Origin: Streptomyces sp. CB02009
Lineage (GTDB): Bacteria > Actinomycetota > Actinomycetes > Streptomycetales > Streptomycetaceae
DNA length: 64,000 nt
Assembly (NCBI RefSeq): GCF_001905825.1
Contig: NZ_LIVV01000006.1
Location: 558,001-622,000, forward strand
Direction: 5' to 3'
Positions 1 to 9,168 of the stretch are shown piece after piece. Numbering within the stretch: position 1 is the stretch's first letter; each line of letters begins with the position of its first letter. Both the position numbers and the translations under genes were made by a program. The notes below the pieces were generated by a model. It saw only the letters and a list, made by a program, of their open reading frames with translations, was not told the origin of the DNA and searched no databases.

Positions 1-681
1 CCCTCCGCCGAACAGGAACGGCTCGCCGTCGAGGCCCTGCGCACCGGTGAACCCGTCCTCGCCCTCCACACCGAACCGGTCGTCGCGGAACCCGAGGAAC
101 CCGAACCGGTCGGCGTCGAACTCGTCATCGCCCTGCCCGACCAGCCGGGCGTGCTCCCCGCCGTGGCCGGCGTCCTCGCCCTGCACCGGCTCACCGTCCG
201 CGCCGCCGATCTCCGCGCCGTCGAGCTCCCGCTCGACCTCGGCGCCGGCTCGGGACCCGTCCTCGTCCTCGACTGGCGGGTCGCCGCCGAGTACGGCTCC
301 CTGCCCGAGGCCGCCCGGCTCCGCGCCGACCTCGTCCGCGCCCTCGACGGCTCCCTCGACATCCCCGCCCGGCTGGCCGAGCGCGAGGCCGCCTACCCCC
401 GGCGGCGCGGCCTCACCGCCCCGCCGCCCCGCGTCACCGTCGCCGCCGCGGACTCCCGCCTCGCCACCGTCATCGAGGTCCGCGCCCAGGACGCGCCCGG
501 CCTGCTCCACCGCATCGGCCGGGCCCTGGAGGGCGCGGCGGTACGGGTCCGCAGCGCACACGTGTCGACGCTCGGCGCCAACGCCGTCGACACCCTGTAC
601 GTCACCCGGCCCGACGGCTCCCTGCTGCCCGACGAGGAGGCGATCGACCTGGCGCGGGCACTGGAGTCGGCGCTCCGCTGA
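1..681 (+). CDS. glnD: [Protein-PII] uridylyltransferase GlnD, C-terminal part (gene starts outside window)
   Basis: The last 226 residues of a reading frame open from base 1 and ending at TGA 679-681. Two ACT-type repeats are visible: one beginning VELVIALPDQPGVLPAVAGV and one containing VIEVRAQDAPGLLHRIGRAL. This is the C-terminal layout of GlnD, where paired ACT domains sense glutamine and control (de)uridylylation or adenylylation of PII. The nucleotidyltransferase and HD domains lie upstream and cannot be seen. Position just before ffh matches the actinobacterial amtB-glnK-glnD-ffh order known to me. Another ACT-domain enzyme is possible but less likely. Confidence 0.85.
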   Translation, partial: PSAEQERLAVEALRTGEPVLALHTEPVVAEPEEPEPVGVELVIALPDQPGVLPAVAGVLALHRLTVRAADLRAVELPLDLGAGSGPVLVLDWRVAAEYGSLPEAARLRADLVRALDGSLDIPARLAEREAAYPRRRGLTAPPPRVTVAAADSRLATVIEVRAQDAPGLLHRIGRALEGAAVRVRSAHVSTLGANAVDTLYVTRPDGSLLPDEEAIDLARALESALR

Positions 682-695
682 CCCCGGTCCGCACC

Positions 696-727
696 GCCCC
701 CGCCCGCCGGATCCGGCGGGCGGGGGC
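696..727 (+). terminator. Palindromic hairpin after glnD
   Basis: A perfect 32-bp palindrome (GCCCCCGCCCGCCGGA and its complement) begins 15 nt after the glnD stop. There is no T-run, as is common for Streptomyces terminators. It separates glnD from ffh. Confidence 0.65.
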
Positions 728-799
728 ACACACTTCGAGCGGCCCGATACCCTGGAGGGCAGTCCGACCGCCCCCGACACCTGAGGATCCGCGACCGCC

Positions 800-2353
800 G
801 TGTTCGATACCCTCTCCGACCGCCTTGCAGCGACCTTCAAGAACCTCCGCGGCAAGGGCCGTCTGTCCGAGGCGGACATCGACGCCACCGCGCGCGAGAT
901 CCGTATCGCGCTGCTCGAAGCGGATGTCGCCCTGCCGGTCGTCCGGTCCTTCATCAAGCAGATCAAGGAGCGCGCCCTCGGCATCGAGGTCTCGCAGGCC
1001 CTGAACCCGGCCCAGCAGGTCATCAAGATCGTCAACGAGGAGCTCATCGGCATCCTCGGCGGCGAGACCCGGCGCCTGCGGTTCGCCAAGACCGCGCCCA
1101 CCGTGATCATGCTCGCCGGTCTCCAGGGTGCCGGTAAGACCACCCTCGCCGGAAAGCTCGGCCTCTGGCTCAAGGGCCAGGGCCACTCCCCGCTGCTCGT
1201 CGCCTGCGACCTCCAGCGCCCCAACGCCGTCACCCAGCTCGGCGTCGTCGCCGAGCGCGCGGGCGTGGCCTTCTACGGCCCGCAGCCGGGCAACGGCGTC
1301 GGCGACCCGGTCCAGGTCGCGAAGGACTCGATCGAGTTCGCGCGCACCAAGATGTACGACGTCGTCATCGTCGACACCGCCGGCCGCCTCGGCATCGACC
1401 AGGAGCTGATGCAGCAGGCCGCGGACATCCGCGACGCCGTCAGCCCCGACGAGGTCCTCTTCGTCGTCGACGCCATGATCGGTCAGGACGCGGTCAACAC
1501 CGCCGAGGCCTTCCGGGACGGCGTCGGCTTCGACGGCGTCGTGCTCTCCAAGCTCGACGGCGACGCCCGCGGCGGTGCCGCGCTCTCCATCGCGCACGTC
1601 ACCGGCAAGCAGATCATGTTCGCCTCCAACGGCGAGAAGCTGGACGAGTTCGACGCGTTCCACCCGGACCGCATGGCGTCCCGCATCCTCGGCATGGGCG
1701 ACATGCTCTCCCTCATCGAGAAGGCGCAGCAGACCTTCGACGAGGAAGAGGCCGCCAAGATGGCCTCGAAGCTCGCGTCGAAGAAGGGCCAGGAGTTCAC
1801 GCTCGACGACTTCCTGGCGCAGATGGAGCAGGTCCGCAAGATGGGCTCCATCTCGAAGCTCCTCGGCATGCTCCCTGGCATGGGCCAGATGAAGGAGCAG
1901 ATCGCCAACATCGACGAGAAGGACGTCGACCGCACGGCCGCCATCATCAAGTCGATGACCCCGGGCGAGCGCCACGACCCGACCATCATCAACGGCTCGC
2001 GCCGCGCCCGTATCGCCAAGGGTTCCGGCGTCGAGGTCAGCGCGGTCAAGGGTCTCGTCGAGCGGTTCTTCGAGGCCCGCAAGATGATGTCCCGCATGGC
2101 CCAGGGCGGCGGCCTTCCCGGCATGCCGGGCATGCCGGGCATGGGCGGCGGCCCCGGCCGGCAGAAGAAGCAGGTCAAGCAGGCCAAGGGCAAGCGCAAG
2201 AGCGGCAACCCGATGAAGCGGAAGGCCGAGGAGCAGGCCGCCGCCGAGCGCCGCGACCAGGCGCAGCAGGGCGGCGCCTTCGGTCTGCCCGCGCCGGGGC
2301 AGACCCCGAAGGACTTCGAGCTGCCGGACGAGTTCAAGAAGTTCATGAGCTGA
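800..2353 (+). CDS. ffh: Signal recognition particle protein Ffh
   Basis: 517 residues from a GTG start. It is the GTPase that binds 4.5S RNA and signal sequences of nascent membrane and secreted proteins and docks with FtsY. The N domain begins MFDTLSDRLAATFKNLRGKG. The G domain has the P-loop GLQGAGKTT (about residues 107-115), VIVDTAGR and LSKLDGDARGG. The M domain is methionine-rich with GMPGMPGMGGG near residues 440-452. A basic glutamine/lysine-rich tail extends it beyond the roughly 450 residues of E. coli Ffh, as usual in actinobacteria. It is flanked by strong hairpins, so it is probably monocistronic. Confidence 0.97.
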   Translation: MFDTLSDRLAATFKNLRGKGRLSEADIDATAREIRIALLEADVALPVVRSFIKQIKERALGIEVSQALNPAQQVIKIVNEELIGILGGETRRLRFAKTAPTVIMLAGLQGAGKTTLAGKLGLWLKGQGHSPLLVACDLQRPNAVTQLGVVAERAGVAFYGPQPGNGVGDPVQVAKDSIEFARTKMYDVVIVDTAGRLGIDQELMQQAADIRDAVSPDEVLFVVDAMIGQDAVNTAEAFRDGVGFDGVVLSKLDGDARGGAALSIAHVTGKQIMFASNGEKLDEFDAFHPDRMASRILGMGDMLSLIEKAQQTFDEEEAAKMASKLASKKGQEFTLDDFLAQMEQVRKMGSISKLLGMLPGMGQMKEQIANIDEKDVDRTAAIIKSMTPGERHDPTIINGSRRARIAKGSGVEVSAVKGLVERFFEARKMMSRMAQGGGLPGMPGMPGMGGGPGRQKKQVKQAKGKRKSGNPMKRKAEEQAAAERRDQAQQGGAFGLPAPGQTPKDFELPDEFKKFMS

Positions 2354-2389
2354 CGAGCCGGCCGGGCCGCGTGCCCGGTGGCGGCGTGA

Positions 2390-2428
2390 GGGGCCCGGGG
2401 CGGTGCGAAACCGCCCCGGGCCCCTTTT
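2390..2428 (+). terminator. Rho-independent terminator of ffh
   Basis: A perfect 15-bp stem (2390-2404 with 2410-2424) with loop GCGAA is followed by TTTT. It lies 37 nt after the ffh stop and is the most canonical terminator in the window. Confidence 0.92.
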
Positions 2429-2530
2429 CATCCCTGCGGACCGCCCGCGTTCATCCCCGCGGACCGCCCGCGATGCCGCGTTCGTCCCGCTCTTCGATAC
2501 TGGGGCCACTGCCGCCCCGAGGAGAGCCAC

Positions 2531-4456
2531 GTGGCCAACCCCGTACCCCCGCGCGACCGGACCGACCAGCCCTGGCGCTCGGAAGGGGCCCCGCCGCCAC
2601 CCCCGGCGAAGCGGAAGATGCCCGGCGGCTGGGGAGGCCTCATCCTCACCGCCCTGGTCGTCTACCTGATCGCCAACCTCGTGCTGTCGTTCTTCAACCG
2701 GGGCGACGAGCCGACGATCTCGTACACCGAGTTCAGCAAGCAGGTGACCTCCGGCAACGTCACCAAGATCTACTCCAAGGGCGACGCGATCCAGGGGGAG
2801 CTGAAGAACAAGCAGCCCCTGCCCAACGGCGACAAGGGCGACTACAGCAAGTTCGTCACCCAGCGGCCCGCGTTCGCCGACGACAACCTCTGGGGCGAGC
2901 TCACCTCGAAGGGCGTCACCGTCACCGCGGAGCCGGTCGTCCAGGAGCGCAGCTTCCTCGCCAACCTCCTCATCTCGCTCGCGCCGATGCTGCTGCTCGT
3001 CGTGCTGTGGATCTTCATCGCCCGCCGGATGAGCTCCGGCATGGGCGGCGCCGGCGGCATGCTGGGCCGCAAGGCCCCGCCCAAACCCGTCGAGCTGGAG
3101 GCCGGGGACAAGCGCACGACCTTCGCCGACGTCGCCGGCATCGACGAGGTCGAGGGGGAACTCAACGACGTCGTCGACTTCCTCAAGAACCCGCAGGCCT
3201 ACCGCGAGATGGGCGCCAAGATGCCGCGGGGCGTGCTCCTCGCGGGCCCGCCCGGCACCGGCAAGACCCTCCTCGCCCGCGCCGTGGCGGGGGAGGCCGG
3301 CGTGCCGTTCTTCTCCGCCTCCGCGTCCGAGTTCATCGAGATGATCGTGGGCGTCGGCGCCTCCCGGGTCCGCGAGCTGTTCGCCGAGGCCCGCAAGGTC
3401 GCCCCCGCGATCATCTTCATCGACGAGATCGACACCATCGGCCGGGCCCGCGGCGGCGGCTCCGGGATGGGCGGCCACGACGAGCGCGAGCAGACCCTCA
3501 ACCAGATCCTCACCGAGATGGACGGCTTCACCGGCTCCGAGGGCGTCATCGTCCTCGCCGCCACCAACCGCGCCGACGTCCTCGACCCGGCCCTCACCCG
3601 CCCCGGCCGCTTCGACCGGATCGTCCACGTCAACCCGCCCGACCGGGGCGGCCGCGAGGCCATCCTCAGGATCCACACCCGGGAGATCCCGCTCGCCAAG
3701 GACGTCGACCTGGAGCACGTCGCCCGCACCACCCCCGGCATGACCGGCGCCGAGCTCGCCAACCTCGCCAACGAGGCGGCCCTCCTCGCCGTGAAGCGCG
3801 ACCAGCGGGCCGTCACCCAGTCGGACCTCTCCGACGCCCTGGAGAAGGTCCAGCTCGGCGCGGAACGGCCGCTGGTGATGCCCGCGGAGGAGCGCCGCAG
3901 GACCGCCTACCACGAGAGCGGCCACGCCCTCCTCGGCATGCTCCAGCCCGGTGCCGACCCGGTCCGCAAGATCACCATCGTCCCCCGCGGCCGCGCGCTC
4001 GGCGTCACGCTCTCCACCCCCGACGCCGACCGGTACGCCTACACCGAGGAGTACCTGCGCGGCCGGATCATCGGCGCCCTCGGCGGCATGGCCGCCGAGC
4101 AGGTCGTCTTCGGCGTGGTCACCACCGGCGCCGAGAGCGACCTGGAACAGGTCACCGGCATCGCCCGGGGCATGGCGGGACGCTGGGGCATGAGCGAGCT
4201 CGTCGGACGCCTCACCGCCATCCCCGGCGACTCCCAGCAGGCGTACGGGCTCTCGGCGGCCCCCGCCACCCTCGACACCGTCGACGCGGAGATGCGCCGC
4301 ATCGTCGACGAGTGCTACGAGAGCGCCGTACGGCAGCTCCACGAGCACCGCGACAAGCTGGACGCGCTGGCCGCCGCGCTCCTGGAGAACGAGACCCTGG
4401 AAGAGGCCGCCGCCTACCGCGCGGCGGGCATCACGCGCGCGCCGCGGGAGGACTGA
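2531..4456 (+). CDS. ftsH: Membrane-bound ATP-dependent zinc metalloprotease FtsH
   Basis: 641 residues, GTG start (encoding [10 protein letters not shown]). A cytosolic proline-rich start is followed by TM1 ([19 protein letters not shown], about 35-55), a periplasmic FtsH_ext domain and TM2 ([20 protein letters not shown], about 143-162). The AAA module has Walker A GPPGTGKT (about 239), Walker B IIFIDEID and the second region of homology [20 protein letters not shown]. The protease has zinc motif HESGH (about 461; the usual form is HEAGH) and a downstream acidic ligand in [11 protein letters not shown]. FtsH degrades misfolded membrane proteins. Streptomyces usually has more than one FtsH-like gene, and this one lies next to ffh rather than hpt-tilS. 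Confidence 0.95.
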   Translation: MANPVPPRDRTDQPWRSEGAPPPPPAKRKMPGGWGGLILTALVVYLIANLVLSFFNRGDEPTISYTEFSKQVTSGNVTKIYSKGDAIQGELKNKQPLPNGDKGDYSKFVTQRPAFADDNLWGELTSKGVTVTAEPVVQERSFLANLLISLAPMLLLVVLWIFIARRMSSGMGGAGGMLGRKAPPKPVELEAGDKRTTFADVAGIDEVEGELNDVVDFLKNPQAYREMGAKMPRGVLLAGPPGTGKTLLARAVAGEAGVPFFSASASEFIEMIVGVGASRVRELFAEARKVAPAIIFIDEIDTIGRARGGGSGMGGHDEREQTLNQILTEMDGFTGSEGVIVLAATNRADVLDPALTRPGRFDRIVHVNPPDRGGREAILRIHTREIPLAKDVDLEHVARTTPGMTGAELANLANEAALLAVKRDQRAVTQSDLSDALEKVQLGAERPLVMPAEERRRTAYHESGHALLGMLQPGADPVRKITIVPRGRALGVTLSTPDADRYAYTEEYLRGRIIGALGGMAAEQVVFGVVTTGAESDLEQVTGIARGMAGRWGMSELVGRLTAIPGDSQQAYGLSAAPATLDTVDAEMRRIVDECYESAVRQLHEHRDKLDALAAALLENETLEEAAAYRAAGITRAPRED

Positions 4457-4571
4457 GCGGGCGGACGGGCCACCGGCGGACGGACTAGGGGCGGAAGGGC
4501 CACCGGCGGACGACCCACCGGCGGAGGGGCCGGCGGCGCCCGGAACTCCGGCGCCCGGGGACCCGCGGGCG
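4457..4571. other. Convergent intergenic region with short repeats and a dyad
   Basis: This separates ftsH (+) from the methyltransferase (-). GGGCCACCGGCGGACG occurs at 4468-4482 and 4498-4512, with a shorter ACCCACCGGCGGA copy after it. GGCGCC at 4535-4540 can pair with GGCGCC at 4550-4555. It is probably a shared transcription end; no gene is seen. Confidence 0.4.
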
Positions 4572-5297
4572 CTACGGCACCCGGGCGACCACGTACCGGA
4601 AGACGTTCGGCATCCACACCGTGCCGTCCGCGCGCGTGTGCGGGGCGAGCGCCTCCTCGATCTCCTTCTCGACCTGGGCGAGCTCCGTCGCCCGCACGGC
4701 CTCGTCGAACGCGCCCGTCGACAGCAGACCGCGCACCGCGCTGCCCGCGTCGGCGTACCCGAAGGGACAGGCCACCCGCCCCGAGCCGGCCGGCCGCAGC
4801 CCCGCCCCCGCGACCAGCCCCTCCAGGTCCGTGCGGAGGCCCGGCCTGCGGTCCGCGAGCCGGGCCGCGACCCGCAGCACCGCCTCGGTGGAACACCGCT
4901 CCGCCGGCCCCCAGCCGGCGAGCACGACCGTCGCGCCCGATTGGGCCGTACGGGTGAGCGCCGCCAGCTCCGGCAGCAGCGCGTCCGTCGTGTGGAAGGC
5001 CGTGATCACGTCGTACGCGTCCCCCGCGGGGGGCTCGTCCGTGACCGTCACGTCCCCGGGGAGCCGCTCCCTCGCCAGCTCCACGCGCGCGTGGTCCCGG
5101 TCCGCGCCGGCCACCCGGGCGCCCCGCGCCGCCGCCATGAGGAGCGCCAGGCCGGAGCCACAGCGCAGGCCGAGGACCCGGGTCCCGGCGCCCACGCCGA
5201 GGCGGTCGTACACCGCCTCGTAGAGCGGGACGAGCATCCGTTCCTGGATCTCGGCCCAGTCACGCGCGGGGTGGTACGGGACGAGCGTAGGTGTCAT
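4572..5297 (-). CDS. SAM-dependent methyltransferase, class I (substrate unknown)
   Basis: 241 residues from ATG 5297 (MTPTLVPYHPARDWAEIQER). The Rossmann-type SAM site is RVLGLRCGSGLALLMAAARG, followed by VAGADRDHARVELARERLPG and a hydrophobic strand (YDVITAFHTTDAL). The glycine motif reads GLRCGSG instead of the commoner D/E-x-G-x-G, so a SAM fold is likely but catalysis is less certain. The frame stays open further upstream to 5591, but that extension is Arg-rich, repeat-containing and unlike a protein. The gene is alone and convergent with ftsH. Confidence 0.7.
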   Translation of the reverse strand: MTPTLVPYHPARDWAEIQERMLVPLYEAVYDRLGVGAGTRVLGLRCGSGLALLMAAARGARVAGADRDHARVELARERLPGDVTVTDEPPAGDAYDVITAFHTTDALLPELAALTRTAQSGATVVLAGWGPAERCSTEAVLRVAARLADRRPGLRTDLEGLVAGAGLRPAGSGRVACPFGYADAGSAVRGLLSTGAFDEAVRATELAQVEKEIEEALAPHTRADGTVWMPNVFRYVVARVP

Positions 5298-5681
5298 GGA
5301 AAACTGCCCCAATCCGTGCTCGGACGACGACCCCCCGTAGCCAGGGAACTGCGCATCCCGGGCCGCGTCCAGTGCTCGCACCGCACCGATTCGTCCGGAG
5401 CGCCGCACCGATTCGTCCGGAGGAGAAGCGACCCGGTAATGTCCCTGCCAAGCTTCCCGGTCCGCCCGGAGGAGCCGTTCCCCGAGAGGCGCGCGCACCA
5501 CGGCCGCACGCCGACGCGTATGCGCCGCTACGCACCAGGTTGACGCCCCCTGCGTGACTCCTCCGCAGATCGGCGCACTGGCCCTCGTCACGACACATCA
5601 ACGGCAACTGACGGGTACGTGCAAAATATTTGGGATGCCCCGGAATGGAACCCGGGGGCACTTCGGCTCGTTGTACGCGAC
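5298..5681. other. 384-nt divergent intergenic region
   Basis: This lies between the methyltransferase (-) and the SprT-like gene (+). It holds the tandem 22-bp repeat at 5381-5422 and a local AT-rich patch (AAAATATTT near 5623). I see no convincing small gene. Reading frames that cross it are Arg/Pro-rich with no recognisable features. Confidence 0.5.
5381..5422. repeat. Two tandem copies of a 20-bp sequence, 22-bp period
   Basis: CCGCACCGATTCGTCCGGAG occurs exactly at 5381-5400 and 5403-5422, separated by CG. The pair lies 84-125 nt upstream of the methyltransferase start. The 22-bp spacing is about two helical turns, so both copies face one side of the DNA, as expected of a paired operator. 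The function is inference. Confidence 0.7.
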
Positions 5682-6275
5682 GTGAGCACGACACCACCTG
5701 TTCTCGCCGCAGAGCTGGCACAGGCGTGGGCCGACATTCAGCGGCACCACCCCGAGCTGCCCGATCTTGCCGCGCCCGAGTCCCTGATCGGAGAGTCCTC
5801 GTCCGCCTGCGGCGCCGAGCTCTCCTTCGAACGACTGCTCCACGAGGCAGTCCACGGCATCGCCGCCGCCCGGGGTGTCCGCGACACCTCCCGCGCCGGC
5901 CGGTACCACAACCGCAGATTCCTCGCGATCGCCGAGGAGATGGGCCTCGACCACCCCGAGGAGCCGCACGCCAGCAGCGGCTTCTCCCTGGTCACGCTCA
6001 ACCCCGAGGCGAGGCGGCGCTACCGCCCCACCATGGAGCGGCTGCAGCGCGCCCTCAAGGCCCACACGGTCGCCACGGCGGCCGACACCAAGCGCTCCTT
6101 CCGCGGACCGGCCGCCCGGCACGGCTCCTCGGGCGGCGGCGTCCGCGTCAAGGCCGTCTGCGACTGCGGACGCAATGTGCGCGTGGTGCCCTCGGTGCTC
6201 GCCCAGGCCCCGATCGTCTGCGGCGGCTGCGGCAAGCCCTTCCGCATCCCGGAGACCGTGGGCGCCGCGAGCTGA
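5682..6275 (+). CDS. SprT-like putative zinc protein with C-terminal zinc ribbon
   Basis: 197 residues from GTG 5682 ([16 protein letters not shown]). The centre carries [17 protein letters not shown], an HExxH zinc-protease motif, followed by [20 protein letters not shown]. That resembles SprT-like proteins, where a third His follows a glycine-rich segment. The C-terminus has CDCG and CGGCGKPF, a four-cysteine zinc ribbon. SprT-like proteins (SPRTN, Wss1 relatives) act on DNA-protein adducts, but no substrate can be assigned. No good Shine-Dalgarno precedes this GTG; an ATG at 5619 is in frame but its extension looks non-coding. It is upstream of rpsP but 155 nt apart. Confidence 0.7.
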   Translation: MSTTPPVLAAELAQAWADIQRHHPELPDLAAPESLIGESSSACGAELSFERLLHEAVHGIAAARGVRDTSRAGRYHNRRFLAIAEEMGLDHPEEPHASSGFSLVTLNPEARRRYRPTMERLQRALKAHTVATAADTKRSFRGPAARHGSSGGGVRVKAVCDCGRNVRVVPSVLAQAPIVCGGCGKPFRIPETVGAAS

Positions 6276-6430
6276 CCTCGCGGTGTGTGGCACAATGGCT
6301 AGCTGTACTCGACAGTCGCACAGGACCCCTCTCTCCTCCGGCTGACGCGTCCATCGGGCATCCGAGTACCGCAACCCCACGTGGCATCTCAAAGTGCCCA
6401 ACCACGTCAAGACCAGGAGACACCACTCCA

Positions 6431-6874
6431 GTGGCAGTCAAGATCAAGCTCAAGCGCCTCGGCAAGATTCGCCAGCCGCACTACCGCATCGTCGTCGCCG
6501 ACTCGCGCACCCGCCGCGACGGCCGCGCGATCGAGGAGATCGGCCTCTACCACCCGACGTACAACCCGTCGCGTATCGAGGTCGACTCCGAGCGTGCGCA
6601 GTACTGGCTGTCCGTCGGCGCCCAGCCGACCGAGCCGGTTCTCGCCATCCTGAAGCTCACGGGCGACTGGCAGAAGGCCAAGGGCCTCCCGGCCCCCGAG
6701 AAGGCCCTGCTCGTCCCCGCGACGAAGGAGGCCAAGCGCGCTTCGTTCGACGAGTTCGCGAAGGCCCTCGAGGGCGGCGACGACAAGGGTGAGGCCATCA
6801 CCCCGAAGGCCAAGAAGGCCGACAAGAAGGCTGACGAGGCCGAGGCCGCGTCGACCGAGTCGACCGAGGCCTGA
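6431..6874 (+). CDS. rpsP: 30S ribosomal protein S16
   Basis: 147 residues from GTG 6431 ([20 protein letters not shown]), with the S16 signatures [20 protein letters not shown] and [17 protein letters not shown]. The C-terminus ([15 protein letters not shown]) is a charged Ala/Lys/Glu tail typical of actinobacterial S16. CAGGAGA lies about 12 nt upstream of the start. It begins the rpsP-khpA-rimM-trmD-rplS block; khpA starts 2 nt after its stop, implying coupled translation. Confidence 0.97.
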   Translation: MAVKIKLKRLGKIRQPHYRIVVADSRTRRDGRAIEEIGLYHPTYNPSRIEVDSERAQYWLSVGAQPTEPVLAILKLTGDWQKAKGLPAPEKALLVPATKEAKRASFDEFAKALEGGDDKGEAITPKAKKADKKADEAEAASTESTEA

Positions 6875-6876
6875 GC

Positions 6877-7116
6877 ATGCTCGAGGAGGCTCTCGAGCAC
6901 CTCGTGAAGGGCATCGTCGACAACCCCGACGACGTGCAGGTCGCCTCGCGCACCCTGCGCCGCGGGCGCGTGCTGGAGGTCCGGGTCCACCCGGACGACC
7001 TCGGCAAGGTGATCGGCCGCAACGGCCGCACCGCCCGCGCGCTGCGTACCGTCGTGGGTGCCATCGGCGGCCGTGGCATCCGGGTCGACCTCGTCGACGT
7101 GGACCAGGTCCGCTGA
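6877..7116 (+). CDS. khpA: KH-domain RNA-binding protein KhpA
   Basis: 79 residues, close to the family length. A single type II KH domain carries the GxxG loop in VIGRNGRTARALRTVV, preceded by VEVRVHPDDLGK. KhpA pairs with KhpB/Jag in Firmicutes to bind RNA and affect cell division; whether this holds in Streptomyces is not shown here. It starts 2 nt after the rpsP stop, the usual place for this gene in actinobacteria. Confidence 0.92.
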   Translation: MLEEALEHLVKGIVDNPDDVQVASRTLRRGRVLEVRVHPDDLGKVIGRNGRTARALRTVVGAIGGRGIRVDLVDVDQVR

Positions 7117-7150
7117 GCAGGCCGGCAGCATCACCTTAGTAGTGCCGGCA

Positions 7151-7186
7151 CGGGCCGGGGAGGGCTTACGAGCCCGCCCCGGCCCG
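7151..7186 (+). terminator. Intercistronic hairpin khpA-rimM
   Basis: CGGGCCGGGG (7151-7160) pairs with CCCCGGCCCG (7177-7186), with an inner GGGCT/AGCCC stem and loop TACG. There is no T-run. It may be a partial terminator or an mRNA processing/stability element separating rpsP-khpA from rimM-trmD. Confidence 0.6.
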
Positions 7187-7235
7187 TTGTCGTTCGCGTC
7201 GTCGTACGAGCTGTGTGACAGGAGAGTGTGGAGCA

Positions 7236-7802
7236 GTGCAGTTGGTAGTCGCGCGGATCGGCCGCGCCCACGGGATCAAGGGCGAGGTCACCGTCGAGGT
7301 ACGCACGGACGAGCCCGAACTCAGGCTCGGCCCCGGCGCCGTACTGCTCACCGACCCGGCCTCCGCCGGGCCGCTGACCATCGAGACCGGCCGGGTCCAC
7401 AGCGGCCGGCTGTTGCTGCGTTTCGAGGGCGTCCGCGACCGCACCGGCGCCGAGGCCCTGCGCAACATCCTCCTCATCGCCGAGGTCGACCCCACGGAGA
7501 TGCCCGAGGAGGAGGACGAGTACTACGACCACCAGCTCATGGACCTGGACGTGGTGCTCGCCGACGGCACCGAGATCGGCCGCATCACCGAGATCTCCCA
7601 CCTGCCCTCCCAGGACCTCTTCATCGTCGAGCGTCCCGACGGCACCGAGCTGATGATCCCCTTCGTCGAGTCGATCGTCACCGAGATCGACCTCGAGGAG
7701 CAGCGGGCCGTCATCGACCCGCCGCCCGGGCTGATCGACGACCGCGCCGAGATCGTCTCCTCCCGCGACGAGTCCGACGCCGAGGAGGGGGAGGGCGCAT
7801 GA
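7236..7802 (+). CDS. rimM: 16S rRNA processing protein RimM
   Basis: 188 residues from GTG 7236 ([20 protein letters not shown]). An in-frame ATG-type start at 7215 lacks support; AGGAGAG at 7220-7226 sits about 9 nt before the chosen GTG. The N-terminal RimM barrel ([26 protein letters not shown]) is followed by a PRC barrel ([27 protein letters not shown]). RimM assists maturation of the 30S head. Its stop overlaps the trmD start as ATGA. Confidence 0.95.
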   Translation: MQLVVARIGRAHGIKGEVTVEVRTDEPELRLGPGAVLLTDPASAGPLTIETGRVHSGRLLLRFEGVRDRTGAEALRNILLIAEVDPTEMPEEEDEYYDHQLMDLDVVLADGTEIGRITEISHLPSQDLFIVERPDGTELMIPFVESIVTEIDLEEQRAVIDPPPGLIDDRAEIVSSRDESDAEEGEGA

Positions 7803-8620
7803 GGCTCGACGTCGTCACGATCTTCCCCGAGTACCTCGAGCCGCTGAACGTCTCCCTCGTCGGCAAGGCCCGCGCGCGCGGGCAGCTCGACGTCCACGTC
7901 CACGACCTGCGGGACTGGACGTACGACCGGCACAACACCGTCGACGACACCCCGTACGGCGGCGGCCCCGGCATGGTCATGAAGACCGACCCCTGGGGCG
8001 ACGCGCTCGACCAGACGCTCGCCGACGGCTACGAGAGCGGCGCCCACGGCCCCGTCATCGTCGTCCCGACCCCCAGCGGCCGCCCCTTCACCCAGGAGCT
8101 CGCCGTCGAGCTCTCCGAGCGCCCCTGGCTGATCTTCACGCCGGCCCGCTACGAGGGCATCGACCGTCGCGTCATGGACGAGTACGCGACCCGGATGCCC
8201 GTCTACGAGGTCTCCATCGGCGACTACGTCCTGGCCGGCGGAGAGGCGGCCGTCCTCGTCGTGACCGAGGCCGTCGCCCGCCTCCTGCCCGGTGTCCTCG
8301 GCAACGCCGAGTCCCACCGGGACGACTCCTTCGCCCCCGGCGCGATGGCCAACCTCCTCGAAGGGCCCGTCTACACCAAGCCCCCCGAGTGGCGCGGCCA
8401 CGGCATCCCCGACGTGCTCCTCAGCGGGCACCACGGCAGGATCGCCCGCTGGCGGCGCGACGAGGCCTTCCGCCGTACCGCCGCACACCGGCCCGACCTG
8501 ATCGAGCGCTGCGACCCGGCGGCGTTCGACAAGAAGGACCGCGAGATCCTCTCGATGATGGGCTGGGCGCCCGAGCCCGGCGGCCGATTTTGGCGCAAGC
8601 TCCACGACGTGGAAGAATAG
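7799..8620 (+). CDS. trmD: tRNA (guanine-37-N1)-methyltransferase TrmD
   Basis: 273 residues beginning [20 protein letters not shown]. The SPOUT knot region is clear: [39 protein letters not shown] and [17 protein letters not shown]. It methylates N1 of G37 in tRNAs reading CNN/GGN codons and so prevents frameshifting. It overlaps rimM by 4 nt. The length is slightly above the roughly 255 residues of E. coli because of a C-terminal tail ([14 protein letters not shown]). Confidence 0.97.
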   Translation: MRLDVVTIFPEYLEPLNVSLVGKARARGQLDVHVHDLRDWTYDRHNTVDDTPYGGGPGMVMKTDPWGDALDQTLADGYESGAHGPVIVVPTPSGRPFTQELAVELSERPWLIFTPARYEGIDRRVMDEYATRMPVYEVSIGDYVLAGGEAAVLVVTEAVARLLPGVLGNAESHRDDSFAPGAMANLLEGPVYTKPPEWRGHGIPDVLLSGHHGRIARWRRDEAFRRTAAHRPDLIERCDPAAFDKKDREILSMMGWAPEPGGRFWRKLHDVEE

Positions 8621-8631
8621 GCCGCTGCCGT

Positions 8632-8738
8632 CCGTCCGGCGCGCGCCCCTGCCACAGGGGGAACGACGCCGCCAGGACCGGACGGTCTTCCGAATCACTT
8701 CGAACGTACCGCTGATGACCTGTGGCATCAGCGAGGAA
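8632..8738 (+). promoter_or_regulatory. Candidate structured 5' leader of rplS
   Basis: CCGTCCGG (8632-8639) pairs with CCGGACGG (8678-8685) around an inner CCCCT/AGGGG hairpin. A second hairpin GCTGATG (8711-8717)/CATCAGC (8726-8732) ends exactly at the GAGGAAA ribosome site. Autogenous L19 leaders are known in other bacteria; equivalence here is inference. Confidence 0.45.
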
Positions 8739-8748
8739 AGAGACCTCC

Positions 8749-9099
8749 ATGGCCTCCCTGCTCGACCAGGTCAACGCGGGTTCGCTCCGCTCCGACCTCC
8801 CCGCCTTCCGCCCCGGCGACACCGTGAACGTCCACGTGCGCGTCATCGAAGGCAACCGCTCGCGTATCCAGCAGTTCAAGGGCGTCGTCATCCGTCGCCA
8901 GGGTTCGGGCGTCAGCGAGACCTTCACGGTCCGCAAGGTCTCGTTCTCCGTCGGCGTCGAGCGCACCTTCCCGGTGAACAGCCCGATCTTCGAGAAGATC
9001 GAGCTCGTCACCCGCGGTGACGTCCGTCGCGCCAAGCTCTACTACCTCCGTGAGCTGCGCGGCAAGGCCGCGAAGATCAAGGAGAAGCGCGACCGCTGA
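8749..9099 (+). CDS. rplS: 50S ribosomal protein L19
   Basis: 116 residues from ATG 8749 ([20 protein letters not shown]). GAGGAAA lies 10 nt upstream, which argues against the in-frame start 27 nt earlier. Family signatures are [40 protein letters not shown] and a basic C-terminus. L19 sits at the 30S/50S interface. It closes the translation block and has its own leader. Confidence 0.97.
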   Translation: MASLLDQVNAGSLRSDLPAFRPGDTVNVHVRVIEGNRSRIQQFKGVVIRRQGSGVSETFTVRKVSFSVGVERTFPVNSPIFEKIELVTRGDVRRAKLYYLRELRGKAAKIKEKRDR

Positions 9100-9168
9100 G
9101 CTCGGGCTCCCGGCACGCTCTACGCTTCCGAGCCCTCGCACAGGCAGTCCGGATAGGCTCTGCCACCG

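Noticed and set aside
602-4348. A 1248-codon open frame antisense to ffh and ftsH
   Set aside because: It is the complement-strand shadow of two certain genes, has no domain, and shows the Asp/Gly/Val-rich composition produced by antisense reading of GC-rich codons.
4572-5591. 339-residue form of the methyltransferase starting at 5591
   Set aside because: The extra 98 residues run through the 22-bp tandem repeat and an Arg-rich, non-protein-like stretch; ATG 5297 gives a normal methyltransferase length.
6276-6430. A precise promoter for rpsP (CACAAT at 6291)
   Set aside because: No -35 at acceptable spacing could be matched, so only a general upstream region could be claimed.
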